From assembly GCF_033958435.1 (NCBI RefSeq), contig NC_134137.1:245876501-245940500 (forward strand): 64,000 nt of DNA. The letters are read 5' to 3'. This stretch comes from Carettochelys insculpta (Eukaryota > Chordata > Testudines > Carettochelyidae). Below, piece by piece: positions 45,280-55,516 of this stretch; position 1 is the first letter of the stretch; every line of letters starts with the position of its first letter. The position numbers and the translations under genes are program-made. The notes under the pieces were generated by a model. That model had not been told where the DNA came from. It searched no databases and saw only the letters and a list, made by a program, of their open reading frames with translations.

Positions 45280-47221
45280 TTTTTTTCCGGGCGTAAGGGG
45301 TTGGTGACAAAAAGTGAGTTTTGCTGGCAGAACCACGTTGACATTGCTTGATTTCTGCTGTGAATATGCAAATAAGCACCGTGAATATGCACATTGGGCA
45401 TGTAAATATGCAAATACACTGCCATTTTGCATTTTCAAGGTTGCTTATTTGCCTCCAACTGTCTGCACTAGGGCTGAGTGTAGCTAGAATGTTGACTTAC
45501 GGGCCTGTAATTGTATTACTTCCAACATGCTGGAACACTGGACCTAATCCTGTGCCCTTTGAATGGGAAGGTCCCATTGATTTCAGGAGGCGCATGCTCA
45601 CAGTTTCCACAATCAGGAAACGGAGACCTCAGCTTTTATGCAACAAATTACCACTATTGGAAAAAATCCTTCCTGTCTCTACTCAATTTTTATATAGACA
45701 AAGCCCATTAATATCAATGTGGATGAGGCATGAATAAAAGAATTCATTGATTTTTAGTGGCTCTAATCTCACATGTAAAGATCAATTCATGCAAGTTGGA
45801 GGATCAGGACTCAAGACAGTGTTAACTTTTATGTCATGCAAAGCTGAAGCTCAACACTAGTTCTCCATGGACCAGTGCTGTTATCTTCATTTATATTAAC
45901 ATTTTAGATATAATATTTAAACAATAAAAATCACATAAGCTGTTTTAAAGTTATCCAAGTGCAAAAATAATGTCATGGTGTGTTCTTCTAACTTGGAAGT
46001 GGATAAATGCTGTTAAAAGGAAGCGTTTGTAATGGGGTAGATAATGAGTTTCAGATCCATTCATGAACGTTCTAAACACCGCTTTTAAAAGAAATCACCA
46101 AAAAGCACATTTTTAAAGCAATACTGAAATTCTGGCAACTCAATACAGCTAAGAAACCAGGAATTCATGGTTAAGACCAGCAAGCTTACATTTCTTCCTG
46201 CAATAACTCTCTTCTTAGGGAAGGCTGTCTTAACTGAAGCCCCGACTCTGTGAACATGAATGTGCTTCAAATCTGTGAATCAAAGGGCCTAATCATGATA
46301 CAAGTATTAAAGTTAAGCATGTGCACCTGTGTTTACAAGATTGGGATTTAAAATACTCCCCTTTGCTTACTGTGTTTCATACTATTTATATGTAATATTC
46401 TGTATTATGAAGAACCCACATTTGTTCTGAAGCCAGTAGAAATGAGAACACACCATAGCTTTAGTTTATCCTCTACAGCTGGCTCAGCAGTTGTGTTGCT
46501 CAGTATGGGCTCTATCCAACTCTTGAAATGAATGGAGAGGCTCGGTGTTGCCTTCAGTGGGAGCTAGTTCCGAGCCATTAGGACCACTCCTAGTCCCATT
46601 ACAATTAGTGCTGATAACCCCTATTGATTTCAGATACAATTGGGCTCCTTGACAGAATGTCATACTGCTGGCCCACACAGTAGTATGTTCAATTTACCCT
46701 TTATTTTCATTATGTGCATTTATAATAAATTCTGTGATTGAAATAAAGCCACATGTACAGACTGTTCGTACAGCACAAACCTCTTTTGCGTGCCAAGAAG
46801 CATATATACATGATTACTTAAACCCTAGATATTTATCTTTCCCTGAAACATTTAGCTCTTGCCTTTAGGCTCACAAAAAATTCTTTAATTTGAAAAGAAA
46901 CTCTAAAAGCACAAAATGTCCCAAATGGGAAGTGTCTCTCATCCACAAGCTATAGGTGTGAGCTAAAATCAACTGTCAGCATGAAAAATAACTATCTCTC
47001 AATGCTGTATTTCGACAATATGTATCAGCTCAGAGTGAGAAGGAGAATAGGGAACGTAAGGTCTGAATAGATTTTTTTGTAATTGAAGCAGTACAGCTGA
47101 GCTCAAACATCATGAATCAAGCTCCTCCCCACAATCATGAGATTTAGAAAAACCTTGTGATTTTAAGTTGAATAGTACATTGGGGGGGGAGGTAGGATAG
47201 GTTGTTCTCATTTTTGAGATT
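45280..47221. other. No gene recognised; two octamer motifs
   Basis: Mostly AT-rich with no supported gene. At about 45364-45415 the sequence GAATATGCAAATAAGC and AAATATGCAAATACAC contains two copies of ATGCAAAT, the POU-factor octamer, about 45 bases apart. A related ATATGCACATT lies between them. These may be fortuitous and part of an unnamed repeat. Confidence 0.4.
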
Positions 47222-47690
47222 TTATCACAGAATCATAGAGGTGGAAGGGACCTCAGATGGTCATCTAGTCCAGCCCCGTTTCAAGCAGGATCAACCCCAA
47301 CTAAATCATCCCAGCCGGGACCTTCTCAAGCCAGGACTGAAAAACCTCCAGGGATGGAGACTCTACCACCTCTCTAGCCAATGCATTCCAGTTCTTCACC
47401 ACTGTCCTGGTGAAGTAGATTTTCCTAATATCCAACCTACTGCTCTCCTTTCGTAACTTCAGACCATTACTGCTTGTTCTGCTATCTGAAACCACTGAGA
47501 ACAGTTTCTCACCATCCTCTTTAGAGCTCCCCTTCAGGAATTTGAAGGCTGCTACTAAATCACCCCTTAGTCTTCTCTTCCATCCCAAAATCCCTCAGCC
47601 TCTCCTCATAGGTCAAGTGCTCTAGCCCCTTAATCATTTTTGTTGCCCTGCGCTGAAGGCATTTGAGTGTCACTGCTAGAAACTTACATT
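47222..47690 (-). mobile_element. CR1 LINE 3' fragment
   Basis: The plus strand begins TTTTATCACAGAATCATAGA and TAGTCCAGCCCCGTTTCAAG, the complement of a typical CR1 3' end. The minus-strand frame 47588-47301 encodes KRRLRGDLVAAFKFLKGSSK, LDIRKIYFTRTVVKNWNALA and REVVESPSLEVF. 5' truncated; only the last ~140 codons and the untranslated end are present. Confidence 0.93.
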
Positions 47691-47909
47691 TGTCCAGGTG
47701 AAAGCTGAAATTCTTAAGTAATCATGTGACTCCAGTAGCTGGTATTTAAGAAAAAAACACCAGCTATCAAGAGACTCATGAGTTGACAAGACTGCAAAAG
47801 GAAAGCTGTGAAGAGACAGCAGCAGAATAAAATAGGTATTATAGAACCAGGCAACTGAAGCTGTTTGTAGTTGCACAGCTTACCTATCTGAGATGAGTTA
47901 ACAGCCTGA

Positions 47910-48125
47910 GGGTATGTCTACACTACACTGAGGATTGACCCTGCCGGAATCAATCCACTGGGTATTGATTTACAGCATCGATGCTGGTACGCCAGCAAAA
48001 CATGAAGAATAGCCTGCATCAGTGGAAGAGCATTCCCTGCCAACTTTTCTGAGTGGAAGGTAGATATGTATGTTGACTTCAGCTATGCAATGTGACTGAC
48101 AACAAAGGTAAGGGTAGACAAGGTC
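47910..48125. mobile_element. Degraded MITE with GGGTATGTCTACACTAC end
   Basis: The left end GGGTATGTCTACACTACAC follows TGA (47907-47909). The right end GGTAGACAAGGTCC resembles its reverse complement. It contains GTTGACTTCAGCTATGCAA, shared with the element at 7539 (CTTCAGCTATGCAAATAG). About 216 bp. Confidence 0.65.
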
Positions 48126-48339
48126 CAAATCTCAGACCAGACAAAATGTAGGGAGTCTATGCTGGGAAATGAGTGCAGAAAAGGTTAGATCTGCTCTCTA
48201 CATTCAGGAACTGTATTTCCAGTTTGTTATAAAATTCTGAGAAGCAGCTGGGGATCCAACAACTTAAAGATTGGTACTGGCTTCCATCTTGTTTCTTTGT
48301 GCAGCTCAGGCTACGTCTACACGTGAAGCCTACATCGAA

Positions 48340-48430
48340 ATAGCTTATTTCGATGTTGCGACATCGAAATAGGCTATTTCAATGAATAACATCTACACGT
48401 CCTCCAGGGCCGGCAACGTCGATGTTCAAC
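48340..48430. repeat. Left subterminal palindromes of the Harbinger
   Basis: ATCGAAATAGCTTATTTCGAT, GTTGCGACATCGAAATAGG and CGTCGATGTTCAACTTCGAC follow one another within about 90 bp, each self-complementary or nearly so. The right end mirrors them (52735-52975, for example TACTTCGAAGTAGC). They are plausible binding sites for the Myb-like protein or the transposase; this is inference from their position and repetition. Confidence 0.6.
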
Positions 48431-48578
48431 TTCGACGTTGCTCAGCCCAACGTCGAAATAGGCGCAGCGAGGGAACGTCTACACATCAAAGTAGCACACA
48501 TCGAAATAGGGATGCCAGGCACAGGTGCAGACAGGGTCAACGGGCGGACTAGCGCTTCCGGGGCAACAGCTAGCCGCT

Positions 48579-48597
48579 CCCTTAAAGGGCCCCTCCC
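48579..48597 (+). promoter_or_regulatory. Promoter-like motif upstream of the transposase
   Basis: CCCTTAAAGGGCCCCTCCC, a TATA-like TTAAAG core with a GC-rich flank, lies 70 bp before the transposase ATG. A nearly identical motif precedes the Myb-like gene on the other strand (52651-52670). It also survives in the deleted copy at 39462-40154 and in the dead copy near 60787-60805. Conservation across copies and position suggest a core promoter. Confidence 0.55.
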
Positions 48598-48666
48598 ACA
48601 TACACTCAGCCTGCACAGCACGCGGTCTGAGGAGCCATAGGCACACAGACCCCGGGCACCGCAGTC

Positions 48667-48674
48667 ATGGACCC

Positions 48675-48706
<32 letters not shown>

Positions 48707-50070
48707 TAGAGGTCCACCCAGCCTTCCCGGCAGGAGCAGGGCTTGCCCTGGCCCATGCCATGTGGGAGGCAGCTGAGTACCTCCTTGCCCTAGGGGAGGA
48801 GATGCCCCCAGGGCAGCAGGGCTCAACCCCTACCCCTGCAGCACCCCGCTCCACCCCCCGCCTCACACGCCGGCGGCTGTGGAGCTACCCCACCAGCACT
48901 GACTGGTGGGTGCGGCTGGTGCTTGGGGAGTGGGACGACGACCACTGGCTCAGGAACTTCAGGATGAGCCGGCAGACATTCCTGGAGCTGTGCCAGTGGC
49001 TCACCCCTGCACTCAGGCACCGGGACACCGCCATGCGGCGTGCCCTCCCTGTGGAGAAACGGGTCAGCATCGCTGTCTGGAAGCTGGCCACTCCGGACAG
49101 CTACCGATCCGTGGGGCAGCAGTTTGGTGTCGGAAAGGCCACCATCGGGGCTGTCTTCATGGAGGTAAGAGAACCCACAGGGCCAGGGCAGGGCAGAGCA
49201 GGGGGGCCAGGGCAGGCCAGGCCAGGCCAGGGCAGGGGGGCCAGCGCAGGCCAGGCCAGGGCAGGGCGGGGCCACGCACACCCTGCTCACCCCTCATTGC
49301 GGCTGTCCCATGTGCTTTCTCTGCAGGTCGTGCATGCCATCGATGCCATGCTCCTGCACTGGCTCGTGAGGCTGGGGGACCCACATGCCACTGTCGCCGC
49401 CTTCCCCAACTGCTTCGGGGCTCTGGATGGGACTTACATCGCCATCCGCGCCCCGCAGCACAGTGGAGGACGATACCTCAATCGGAAGGGCTACCATTCT
49501 GTCGTCCTGCAGGCCTTGGTGGACAGCCGGGGATGTTTCCAGGACATTTACGTGGGCTGGCCTGGCAGCACCCACAACGCCCGGGTTTTTCAGAACTCAG
49601 GCCTGTGCCGCCGGCTGGAGGCGGGGACCTACATCCCCCAGCGGGAGATCCCTCTGGGGGACACCACCATGCCCTTCTGTGTCATCGCAGATGCGGCCTA
49701 CCCCCTCCAGCCGTGGTTCATGCACCCCTACACGGGCCATCTCTCCGCTAGCCAGGAGCGCTTCAACGAGCGCCTGAACCGTGCGCGCCAGGTGGTGGAG
49801 CGCTCATTTGGCCGCCTCAAGGGACGCTGGCGATGTCTCCTGACCCGTGTGGATGCAGGCCCCAACAACATCCCCCAGATTGTGGGTGCCTGCTGCGCCC
49901 TGCACAACCTCGTGGAGAGCAAGGGGGAGACCTTTCTGCAGGGCTGGGCTGCGGAGGCCGGCAGGGCACACGTGCAGCCACCTGCTGCCCCCAGTCGGCA
50001 GGTGGACCCCGAGGGGACCCGGGTCTGGGAGGCCCTGCGGGCCCACTTCGACCAACAGGCAGCGGGGTGA
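48667..50070 (+). CDS. PIF/Harbinger (HARBI1-like) DDE transposase
   Basis: Cuts and pastes the element at its terminal repeats; acts in the nucleus with the Myb-like partner. The ATG at 48667 has G at -3 and at +4. The 467-codon open frame includes a 162-nt stretch (codons 167-220) that looks like an intron: GTAAGA after ATGGAG at 49165 and TTTCTCTGCAG ending at 49326. Its removal gives 413 aa, near the size of family members, and joins FME directly to VVHAIDAM. N-terminus: ten Gln (residues 4-13). Helical N-domain with WSYPTSTDWW (72-81), FRMSRQTFLELCQWL (98-112) and the QFGVGKAT helix-turn-helix-like block (152-159). Catalytic DDE (DDE_Tnp_4 type): Asp254 in GALDGT, Asp342 in VIADAAYP, Glu378 in RQVVERSFGRLKGRW. 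Conserved NRKGYHS (272-278), GSTHNARVF (300-308) and ALHN (411-414). No stop or frameshift. Many overlapping frames on the other strand are GC-rich shadows. Confidence 0.93.
48676..48705 (+). repeat. (CAG)10 coding microsatellite
   Basis: Ten uninterrupted CAG codons at residues 4-13 of the transposase. The sister copies have shorter or interrupted tracts: CTGCAGCAGCAGCAGCAG near 39794 and about four Gln codons near 60700. Confidence 0.95.
49165..49326 (+). other. Predicted in-frame intron with GGCCAGG minisatellite
   Basis: 162 nt (54 codons) bounded by GTAAGA and CTCTGCAG. It contains no stop in the transposase frame, so unspliced RNA would still encode a full-length protein with a Gly/Ala/Arg-rich insert. 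Positions about 49180-49275 are tandem GGCCAGG/GGGCAGG units. In the dead copy the corresponding region (near 60240-60090) is also noncoding-like with no minisatellite, supporting an intron. Confidence 0.75.
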
Positions 50071-50246
50071 ACTCTGCCCAGGCCCCCTACTGCCCGCCCC
50101 TTCCTCCCCCACACTCCTGCCCCAACGCCCACACCATGGAGCTCCCCACCGCCCCCCCCCACTTGTCCTGGACAAATGACAGCACGAACTTGTGGCTGAA
50201 CGTAAACTTATTTTTTGTCTTTCAGAAACTTTTTTTTTTTTTGGTC

Positions 50247-50252
50247 AATAAA
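50247..50252 (+). terminator. Polyadenylation signal AATAAA of the transposase gene
   Basis: AATAAA lies about 180 bp after the stop codon, following a T-rich stretch (50229-50242). It is the first canonical signal downstream. It lies between the two convergent genes. Confidence 0.6.
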
Positions 50253-50483
50253 TATATGTCAAACACAAACCAAAAAGTAGGGACAAACGTTCCACAAAAG
50301 CAATATGTGCACAAATAAAACAATACAACAAAGCAAACAACTGTGCGCCATCAAAAAAGAAAACCAGGGAGGAGAACGGGGAGAACTTATTTACATGGGG
50401 GGGACGGGGCAAACGGGGGCACCAAAACAAAAGAGTCCAACTATATACAACAAGGGGGGGGCCACGTCCCGGGCCCCTCGCCC

Positions 50484-52550
50484 CTATAGCCCAGCACTGG
50501 GCGTGCCCGGCTGGGAGCCCCGCCGTGCCTGCAGTCTGGTCCGCGGCTGGGTGGGAGCGGGCTGGACCGGAAGGTATCGGTGCCGGTGAGTCTCAGGTGG
50601 CTCCAGGGGTCCCTCGGCGCTCTGGCCCTCGCGGGTGGGTGGTGGGGCGACAGCGGACGGCCCGGCGACGGCCAGAGCAGCTGGTGGTGGGGCTGCAGGA
50701 GCGGGCAGGGCGGGCGATGGGTCGGCCGGCACAGCATGGGGGGCCAGGTAGTCGACAAGCCGGTTAAATGTCTGCACATAGGCCCCCCATGCCTCCTGGC
50801 GCCAGGCCAGCGCCCGCTTCTGCAGCTGGAGGTGCTGCTCCGAGACCTCCAGCTGCCGGCGGAGGATGGCCAGCAGCTGGGGGTCCGTCGCCGTCGCCAG
50901 TAGTAGGCACGGGGTCCGCCGTCTAGCCCTCCGCGGGGCCGGTCGTTCCTCGGCCGAGGGGCTGCCCCGGAGCGATGGTCCCGGAGGGCTCTCCGGGACA
51001 ACTGAGGCCTCGCCGGTGCTCTCTTCCGGTCCTTCGGATGGTGCAGGTGCAGGTGCAGGACACAGGAGAGGAGGGGGGAAAGAAGAATGGAGACAGGCAT
51101 TAGTGTGGGCCCCGAGCCGTGGCCTCTGTCCCCCCCGCCCTGTGCTGCAGGTTCCCCATCCCCGTCCCCGGGACATGCTGCTGTGATGGATGGGGTTCAG
51201 GGGTCCCCCTGCCCTGCACCCCATCCCCTGGTGGGAGCGACTCTCACTTCACCCCGCAGGGTCTGACAGCAGGAGAGCTTTCTTAGGCCACAGATGGCCA
51301 GTTTCTGGCAGGAGTGACAGCACCAGCTGTCGGAAGAGACAGTCCTTCCAACCCGTCGTGGGGAGAAGACCCCAAGGGGGGCCCCTCTGGGATGCAGCTT
51401 TCCCCCTCCTCTGGCTGGCTGCCTACCAGCTCTCCCTTCCCCTAGCCTCTACCTGTGGCCCCCGCCCTCGCCCCCCAATTCCAAGCCAGCTCGGCTCCTC
51501 CCTCCTGTTTGTTCAGGGCAGAGGTGTAACCTGCCAGCTGTAGCGCCAGGATCCTCCTTTGGCCCTGAGAGCTCTTCGGCTCTTGTGGCTCATATGTAGC
51601 CTGAGTCTCCCTTTGGCACTCCCCCCACTCCATCACATGCTGCTGCTGCGGGGTGTCCCACCCCCCTCCGCCCGGGGGCCCCTCGAGGTTCCGCTCCCCC
51701 CTGGCCCGGGGATGGGGCATGGCACTGTCATGCAGGGTGTGGGGGGCAGGGGCTGATGGCTGCAGTGCTGTGAGGGCCATGGCCCTGGTGTCCTTGGGGC
51801 CATGGCCATGTGAGCGTGTGGGGGGCCCTGGACACACCTCTGTTACCCCCGCCCCTCAAGCCCAGGGTTGTCCACCAGACAGGGGTACCTACCTGTGGGT
51901 CCGCTCCCACGGTCCAGAGATCCCCAGGGGTCGGAGGCCCTGCTGCTGCTCCGGGATGGCAGGAGGAGGATCTGCAGGCTGGATTCTGCGGAGGAGGAGC
52001 CCCCCCCCCCCTCCTCCTCTTGCCGCGATGTCCCGGGGATGGCCTCCGGGGGGGGCCCCCGGGGTGCGGGGCTTGCCTCCGGGGCGGACTCCGGCTGCAG
52101 GGGCTGCTGGGCCTCGTCGGCCGAGGTGTCAAGGGTGGCCGGAGGGGAGGAGGTGTGCCGGGAGCCCAGGATGTCCCTGAGCTCCCTGTAAAAGGGGCAA
52201 GTGATGGGGGCGGCCCCAGATCGGCTGGCCGCATCCCGGGCCCGGGCATAACCCTGCCGCAGCTCCTTCACCTTACTCCTCACATGATCCGGAGTGCGGG
52301 CAGGGTGACCCCGGGCAGCCAGGCCGTCGGCCAGCCGAGCGAACGCATCCTCGTTCCGCCTCTTGCTCCCCATTACCTGGAGCACCTCCTCCTCGCTCCA
52401 GAGCCCCAGCAGGTCCCGCAGCTCGGCCTCCGTCCAGGAGGGGCCCCGCTGCCGCTTCCCAGACTGGCTGGTCCTCTGGCTGGGCTGGCTGCCCTGGCTC
52501 CCCTTGGGGGGGGTGCCCTGGGGGCGCTGGGGGGGCTGCTGGCTTGCCAT
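50484..52550 (-). CDS. Harbinger Myb/SANT-like DNA-binding protein (two exons)
   Basis: The accessory protein of PIF/Harbinger elements, which binds the element ends or the transposase and brings it to the nucleus and DNA. Start chosen at 52550 (ATG in GCGATGGC, G at -3); an upstream in-frame ATG at 52742 falls outside the promoter-like motif. Proposed exon 1 is 52550-51893, ending ACAG|GTAGGT. Exon 2 is 51031-50484, after a pyrimidine-rich tract and CCGAAG. The phases match (one base plus two), giving 401 aa. Exon 1 encodes a Pro/Gln-rich N-terminus, then a trihelix/Myb-like domain at about residues 36-130 (GPSWTEAELRDLLGLWSEEE, VRSKVKELRQGYARARD, CPFYRELRDILGS), then a Pro/Ser/Glu-rich linker. 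Exon 2 encodes a likely coiled coil (DPQLLAILRRQLEVSEQHLQ and LQKRALAWRQEAW) and a basic tail. The intron (861 nt) and exact splice sites are inference. Confidence 0.82.
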
Positions 52551-52650
52551 CGCCGCTGGCTGGCTGGGTGGCTGAGGGCTGTGCAGGCTCGCCGCGTGTG
52601 CAGGCTGCAGCCTGCACGTTGCCTCAGCTTCCTGCAGAGTCAGGGAGGGG

Positions 52651-52670
52651 GAGGGGACCTTTAAGGGGCC
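52651..52670 (-). promoter_or_regulatory. Promoter-like motif upstream of the Myb-like gene
   Basis: On the minus strand GGCCCCTTAAAGGTCCCCTC lies about 100 bp before the ATG at 52550. It matches the motif at 48579-48597 in front of the transposase, so the two convergent genes seem to be driven by related core promoters near the two ends. Confidence 0.5.
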
Positions 52671-52983
52671 GCTCCACGCAGCCACCAGTGAGCTGAGGGG
52701 CTGGAGAGAGCGTCTCTCAACCCCCCAGCTGATGGCCGCCATGGAGGACCCGGCAATTTCGACGTTGCGGGACGCGGATTGTCTACACTGTCCCTACTTC
52801 GACGTTGAACGTCGAAGTAGGGCACTATTCCTATCTCCTCATGAGGTTAGCGACTTCAACGTCTTGCCGCCTAATGTCGAAGTTAACTTCGAAATAGCGC
52901 CCGACGCGTGTAGCTGCGACGGGCGCTATTTCGAAGTTAGTGCTGCTACTTCGAAGTAGCGTGCACATGTAGACACAGCTTCA

Positions 52984-54554
52984 GGGTGTTTGTAGTGAGG
53001 TGTACAGCCTTAGGTCATGTGTACTATGACTGAGGGCTTCTGTCCCTGTGTGCCAGCATCAGAGTTGAGGTCAGCTGAGGCATTCAAACTGGTTTTTGCT
53101 TAGTACAGCTGGGGAGGGCTAATGGTGGGGCATTTTTACTCTGAGAGCCACTTTCACCTCTCTCTCACTTTGGTCTGACAGTCTCATAACTTTGGCAATG
53201 CACTCAAGGTCCATTTGCTTTATTAAACTTTCAAGAAGAGCTTATGGATGCGTTGGGAAGGTTCTAATATCCTAACTGGCTACTGATAATCTCAGTCAAT
53301 GAACTGATTAATAGACGGGCGTGGCCTGTTTATGTTAGCATTTGTATTTTATTATGCACTTTTAAAATGTGTAAATAAAATGATAACTTTTATAATGCTC
53401 TTTAGAGTAGTTCCAAATAACAGGCTGTGGGCAACACAAAAATTACACAGGGGACCTTTGTGTTCTAGTTTAAAAGGTTAATTATACATATTCATATGTG
53501 TCCATCTTTTTGTTCTGTGTTGGTACCACACCTACTACAACAGGTCTGTGACTTGGGTCTCCAGATGTTATTGAAATACAAATAGTCAAGAAAAATGTGT
53601 GTGTGTGTGTGTGTGTACATACACACCACCCACCATAAAATATTGTATTGACTAATTCTTCTCATTTAACTTCATCATATGACAAAGGTTTGAGCATGAT
53701 ATTTTTGTAGACTAGTCACTGCTGCATTTACTGCTACTATCAATTGATTATATTAAGGCTAATATTGATCTGAAAACATTCCTGAAGTGAACCTCGGAGC
53801 AAGGCTTGTTGAATGAATGTTACTTAAAAATTCACACCATTGTACAGAAGAAACACAGGCCTCCTTTCAAAGTGTAGTGATGAAAGGATTCTGATGGCTG
53901 GATCCGTGTTGCAAATAAGAGAGTAGAAATGCAATACCTCCCCCCCACACCAAAATTAAAACTCGTGGAAAAATTACAGGAGCAAATAAATGCAGAGGAC
54001 TTCTGTGTAATTAGAAACAGTTTAATTTTTTTGACTGTTGCAAGTGATACAAATTGATTTGGTTTTCAAGAGCCATTATTAGCACTCTACTACGGCAGTT
54101 CAATATATTCTCTACCCTAGGGCTCTATTCAGCAGAAATGTTATGTAGGCCTTCTGCGTGCGGGAGCCTGCTGAATACAGTGAAACAGGCTTCTTCATCT
54201 TTTCATCCTATTCAGCAGAAATTTGTTTGTCCCATGGAACTATTTCTTATGACTGTTAGGACTTTTTGCAGAGAGCCAAAAGGGGGCAAAGACTTCATTA
54301 TAATACTCTCTCAATCCTCAAACATCATCTATTCACTGCATACAAAAACTTGTCCTGTCCAGCCATAGAAGCTAATTGTACATTCTGTCTGAAGTTAAAG
54401 TGGCTTTAAGTTAAAGTAGTGGTAGCACTTGGGGAAACAAAATATATAGGAAATTTAAAGGTCACTTTGTGGGGAAGGAAAACATGACATTGGTGACTCA
54501 ATCAAGTGGGATGAAGCCAAGGTGACAGATATAAGGACATGGGTTGTGGAGTGA
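52984..54554. other. No gene recognised; (GT)n microsatellite
   Basis: AT-rich DNA. A (GT)11 tract at 53596-53617 is followed by ACATACACACC. No supported coding sequence. Confidence 0.5.
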
Positions 54555-54812
54555 GGCCAGGTCTACACTAGCTTTTAAAGTCGATTGTAGATATGGAATT
54601 CTAGCTATGGCAATTGTATAGCTAGAATCTTCTTATCTACAATTGACTTACCTGGTTGTTCTAACAGGGAGGTCGATGGGAGAAACTCTCCTGTTTGACC
54701 TCCCTTGCTCCTCACGATATTGAGAAGTACAGAGGTCAACTGTCAACCCCTAATAGTTTGATTTCACATGTCTCTATTAGGCACACAAAATCAAACCCTG
54801 GAAGATGTAGCT
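54555..54812. mobile_element. MITE with GGCCAGGTCTACACTAG end
   Basis: The left end GGCCAGGTCTACACTAGC follows TGA (54552-54554). TCTAGCTATGGCAATTGTATAGCTAGA is an internal palindrome. The right end is placed at GGAAGATGTAGC, a poor match. About 258 bp. Confidence 0.55.
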
Positions 54813-55508
54813 TTACTTTGAGAAGTTGATAAATATCAGAAGCTTCCTGCCCAAGGCAGATGTGTGTTTGGAGCATTATAACAAAGGTAGGACTAACTTC
54901 TCACCCCCTCTCAGCCCCATAATGTCTTTTTGTTTGTTGGGATGGATACATTGGTTGCATTGCCTTTTCTCCAATTAACATGGTAAAACTTGGATGCTAG
55001 GTAGGGTTTGGCTGGGGTGAAATCCCCGCCCTCCTGCCCTTTTGTATGAGGGAGAGGAGGGAAAGAAAAAAGAACAGAAAAGCTTTTGAAACTGAGATTT
55101 TCTAAGCCACCTTAAGGATTTAGAGGTAGAATGCTCATTGGCATTATGAGAATTAGGCATTTGATTCTCCTAGGTTGGTTGGAAACACTGTACATTAAGT
55201 CTCAAGTTATCTTTTGTATTTCTGTGATTTTATTTTATTTATTTTTTCCTCACCATCCCTGAAGCTGGTGTAATAAGCTGGTAGTGGTGGCCTGGAACAA
55301 ACCACCCTATTACTGGGTGCCAACCCTGCTAAAATGGTTTTAGGAGATTTTGCTGACTCATTGAGGCAGGTAAGTCATTACCCTACTGAGCACAAGGAAA
55401 GTAGGCAGGGCTCTGTGGAGACGCAGGAGCAAGGTTTTCAGTTGGCTGCTCTTATGTTTCCTTCCTCGGTGCAGCTCAAGTTTGGAGAGGTCTGAAATGA
55501 ACTTTATC
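54813..55508. other. No gene recognised
   Basis: About 700 bases of unassigned DNA. Confidence 0.45.
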
Positions 55509-55516
55509 TTCTAGTT

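Larger units (their letters stand above)
48309..52980. mobile_element. Complete autonomous PIF/Harbinger DNA transposon (4,672 bp)
   Basis: The left end GGCTACGTCTACACGTG and the right end (reverse complement AGCTGTGTCTACATGTG) are imperfect terminal inverted repeats. TCA is present on both sides (48306-48308 and 52981-52983), a 3-bp target duplication; the superfamily usually duplicates TWA, so this is a variant. Both subterminal regions are packed with TCGAA-centred palindromes. The element carries two convergent genes: a DDE transposase (plus strand) and a Myb/SANT-like DNA-binding protein (minus strand). This is the classical Harbinger gene pair. No disabling mutation was found in either, given the introns proposed below. 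A related dead copy lies at 57196 and a deleted one at 39462. Confidence 0.95.

Noticed and set aside
45364..45415. Two ATGCAAAT octamers as an immunoglobulin-type or POU enhancer
   Set aside because: Only two copies in AT-rich DNA beside a MITE, with no gene context; kept only as a note.
49728..50175. Open frames of 120-160 codons on the minus strand over the transposase
   Set aside because: They are antisense shadows of GC-rich coding sequence with Arg/Pro/Ser-rich composition and no domain.
51653..52664. Long plus-strand open frames (up to 284 codons) opposite the Myb-like gene
   Set aside because: Low-complexity Gly/Pro/Arg products in the antisense of the better supported Myb-like frame; no recognisable domain.
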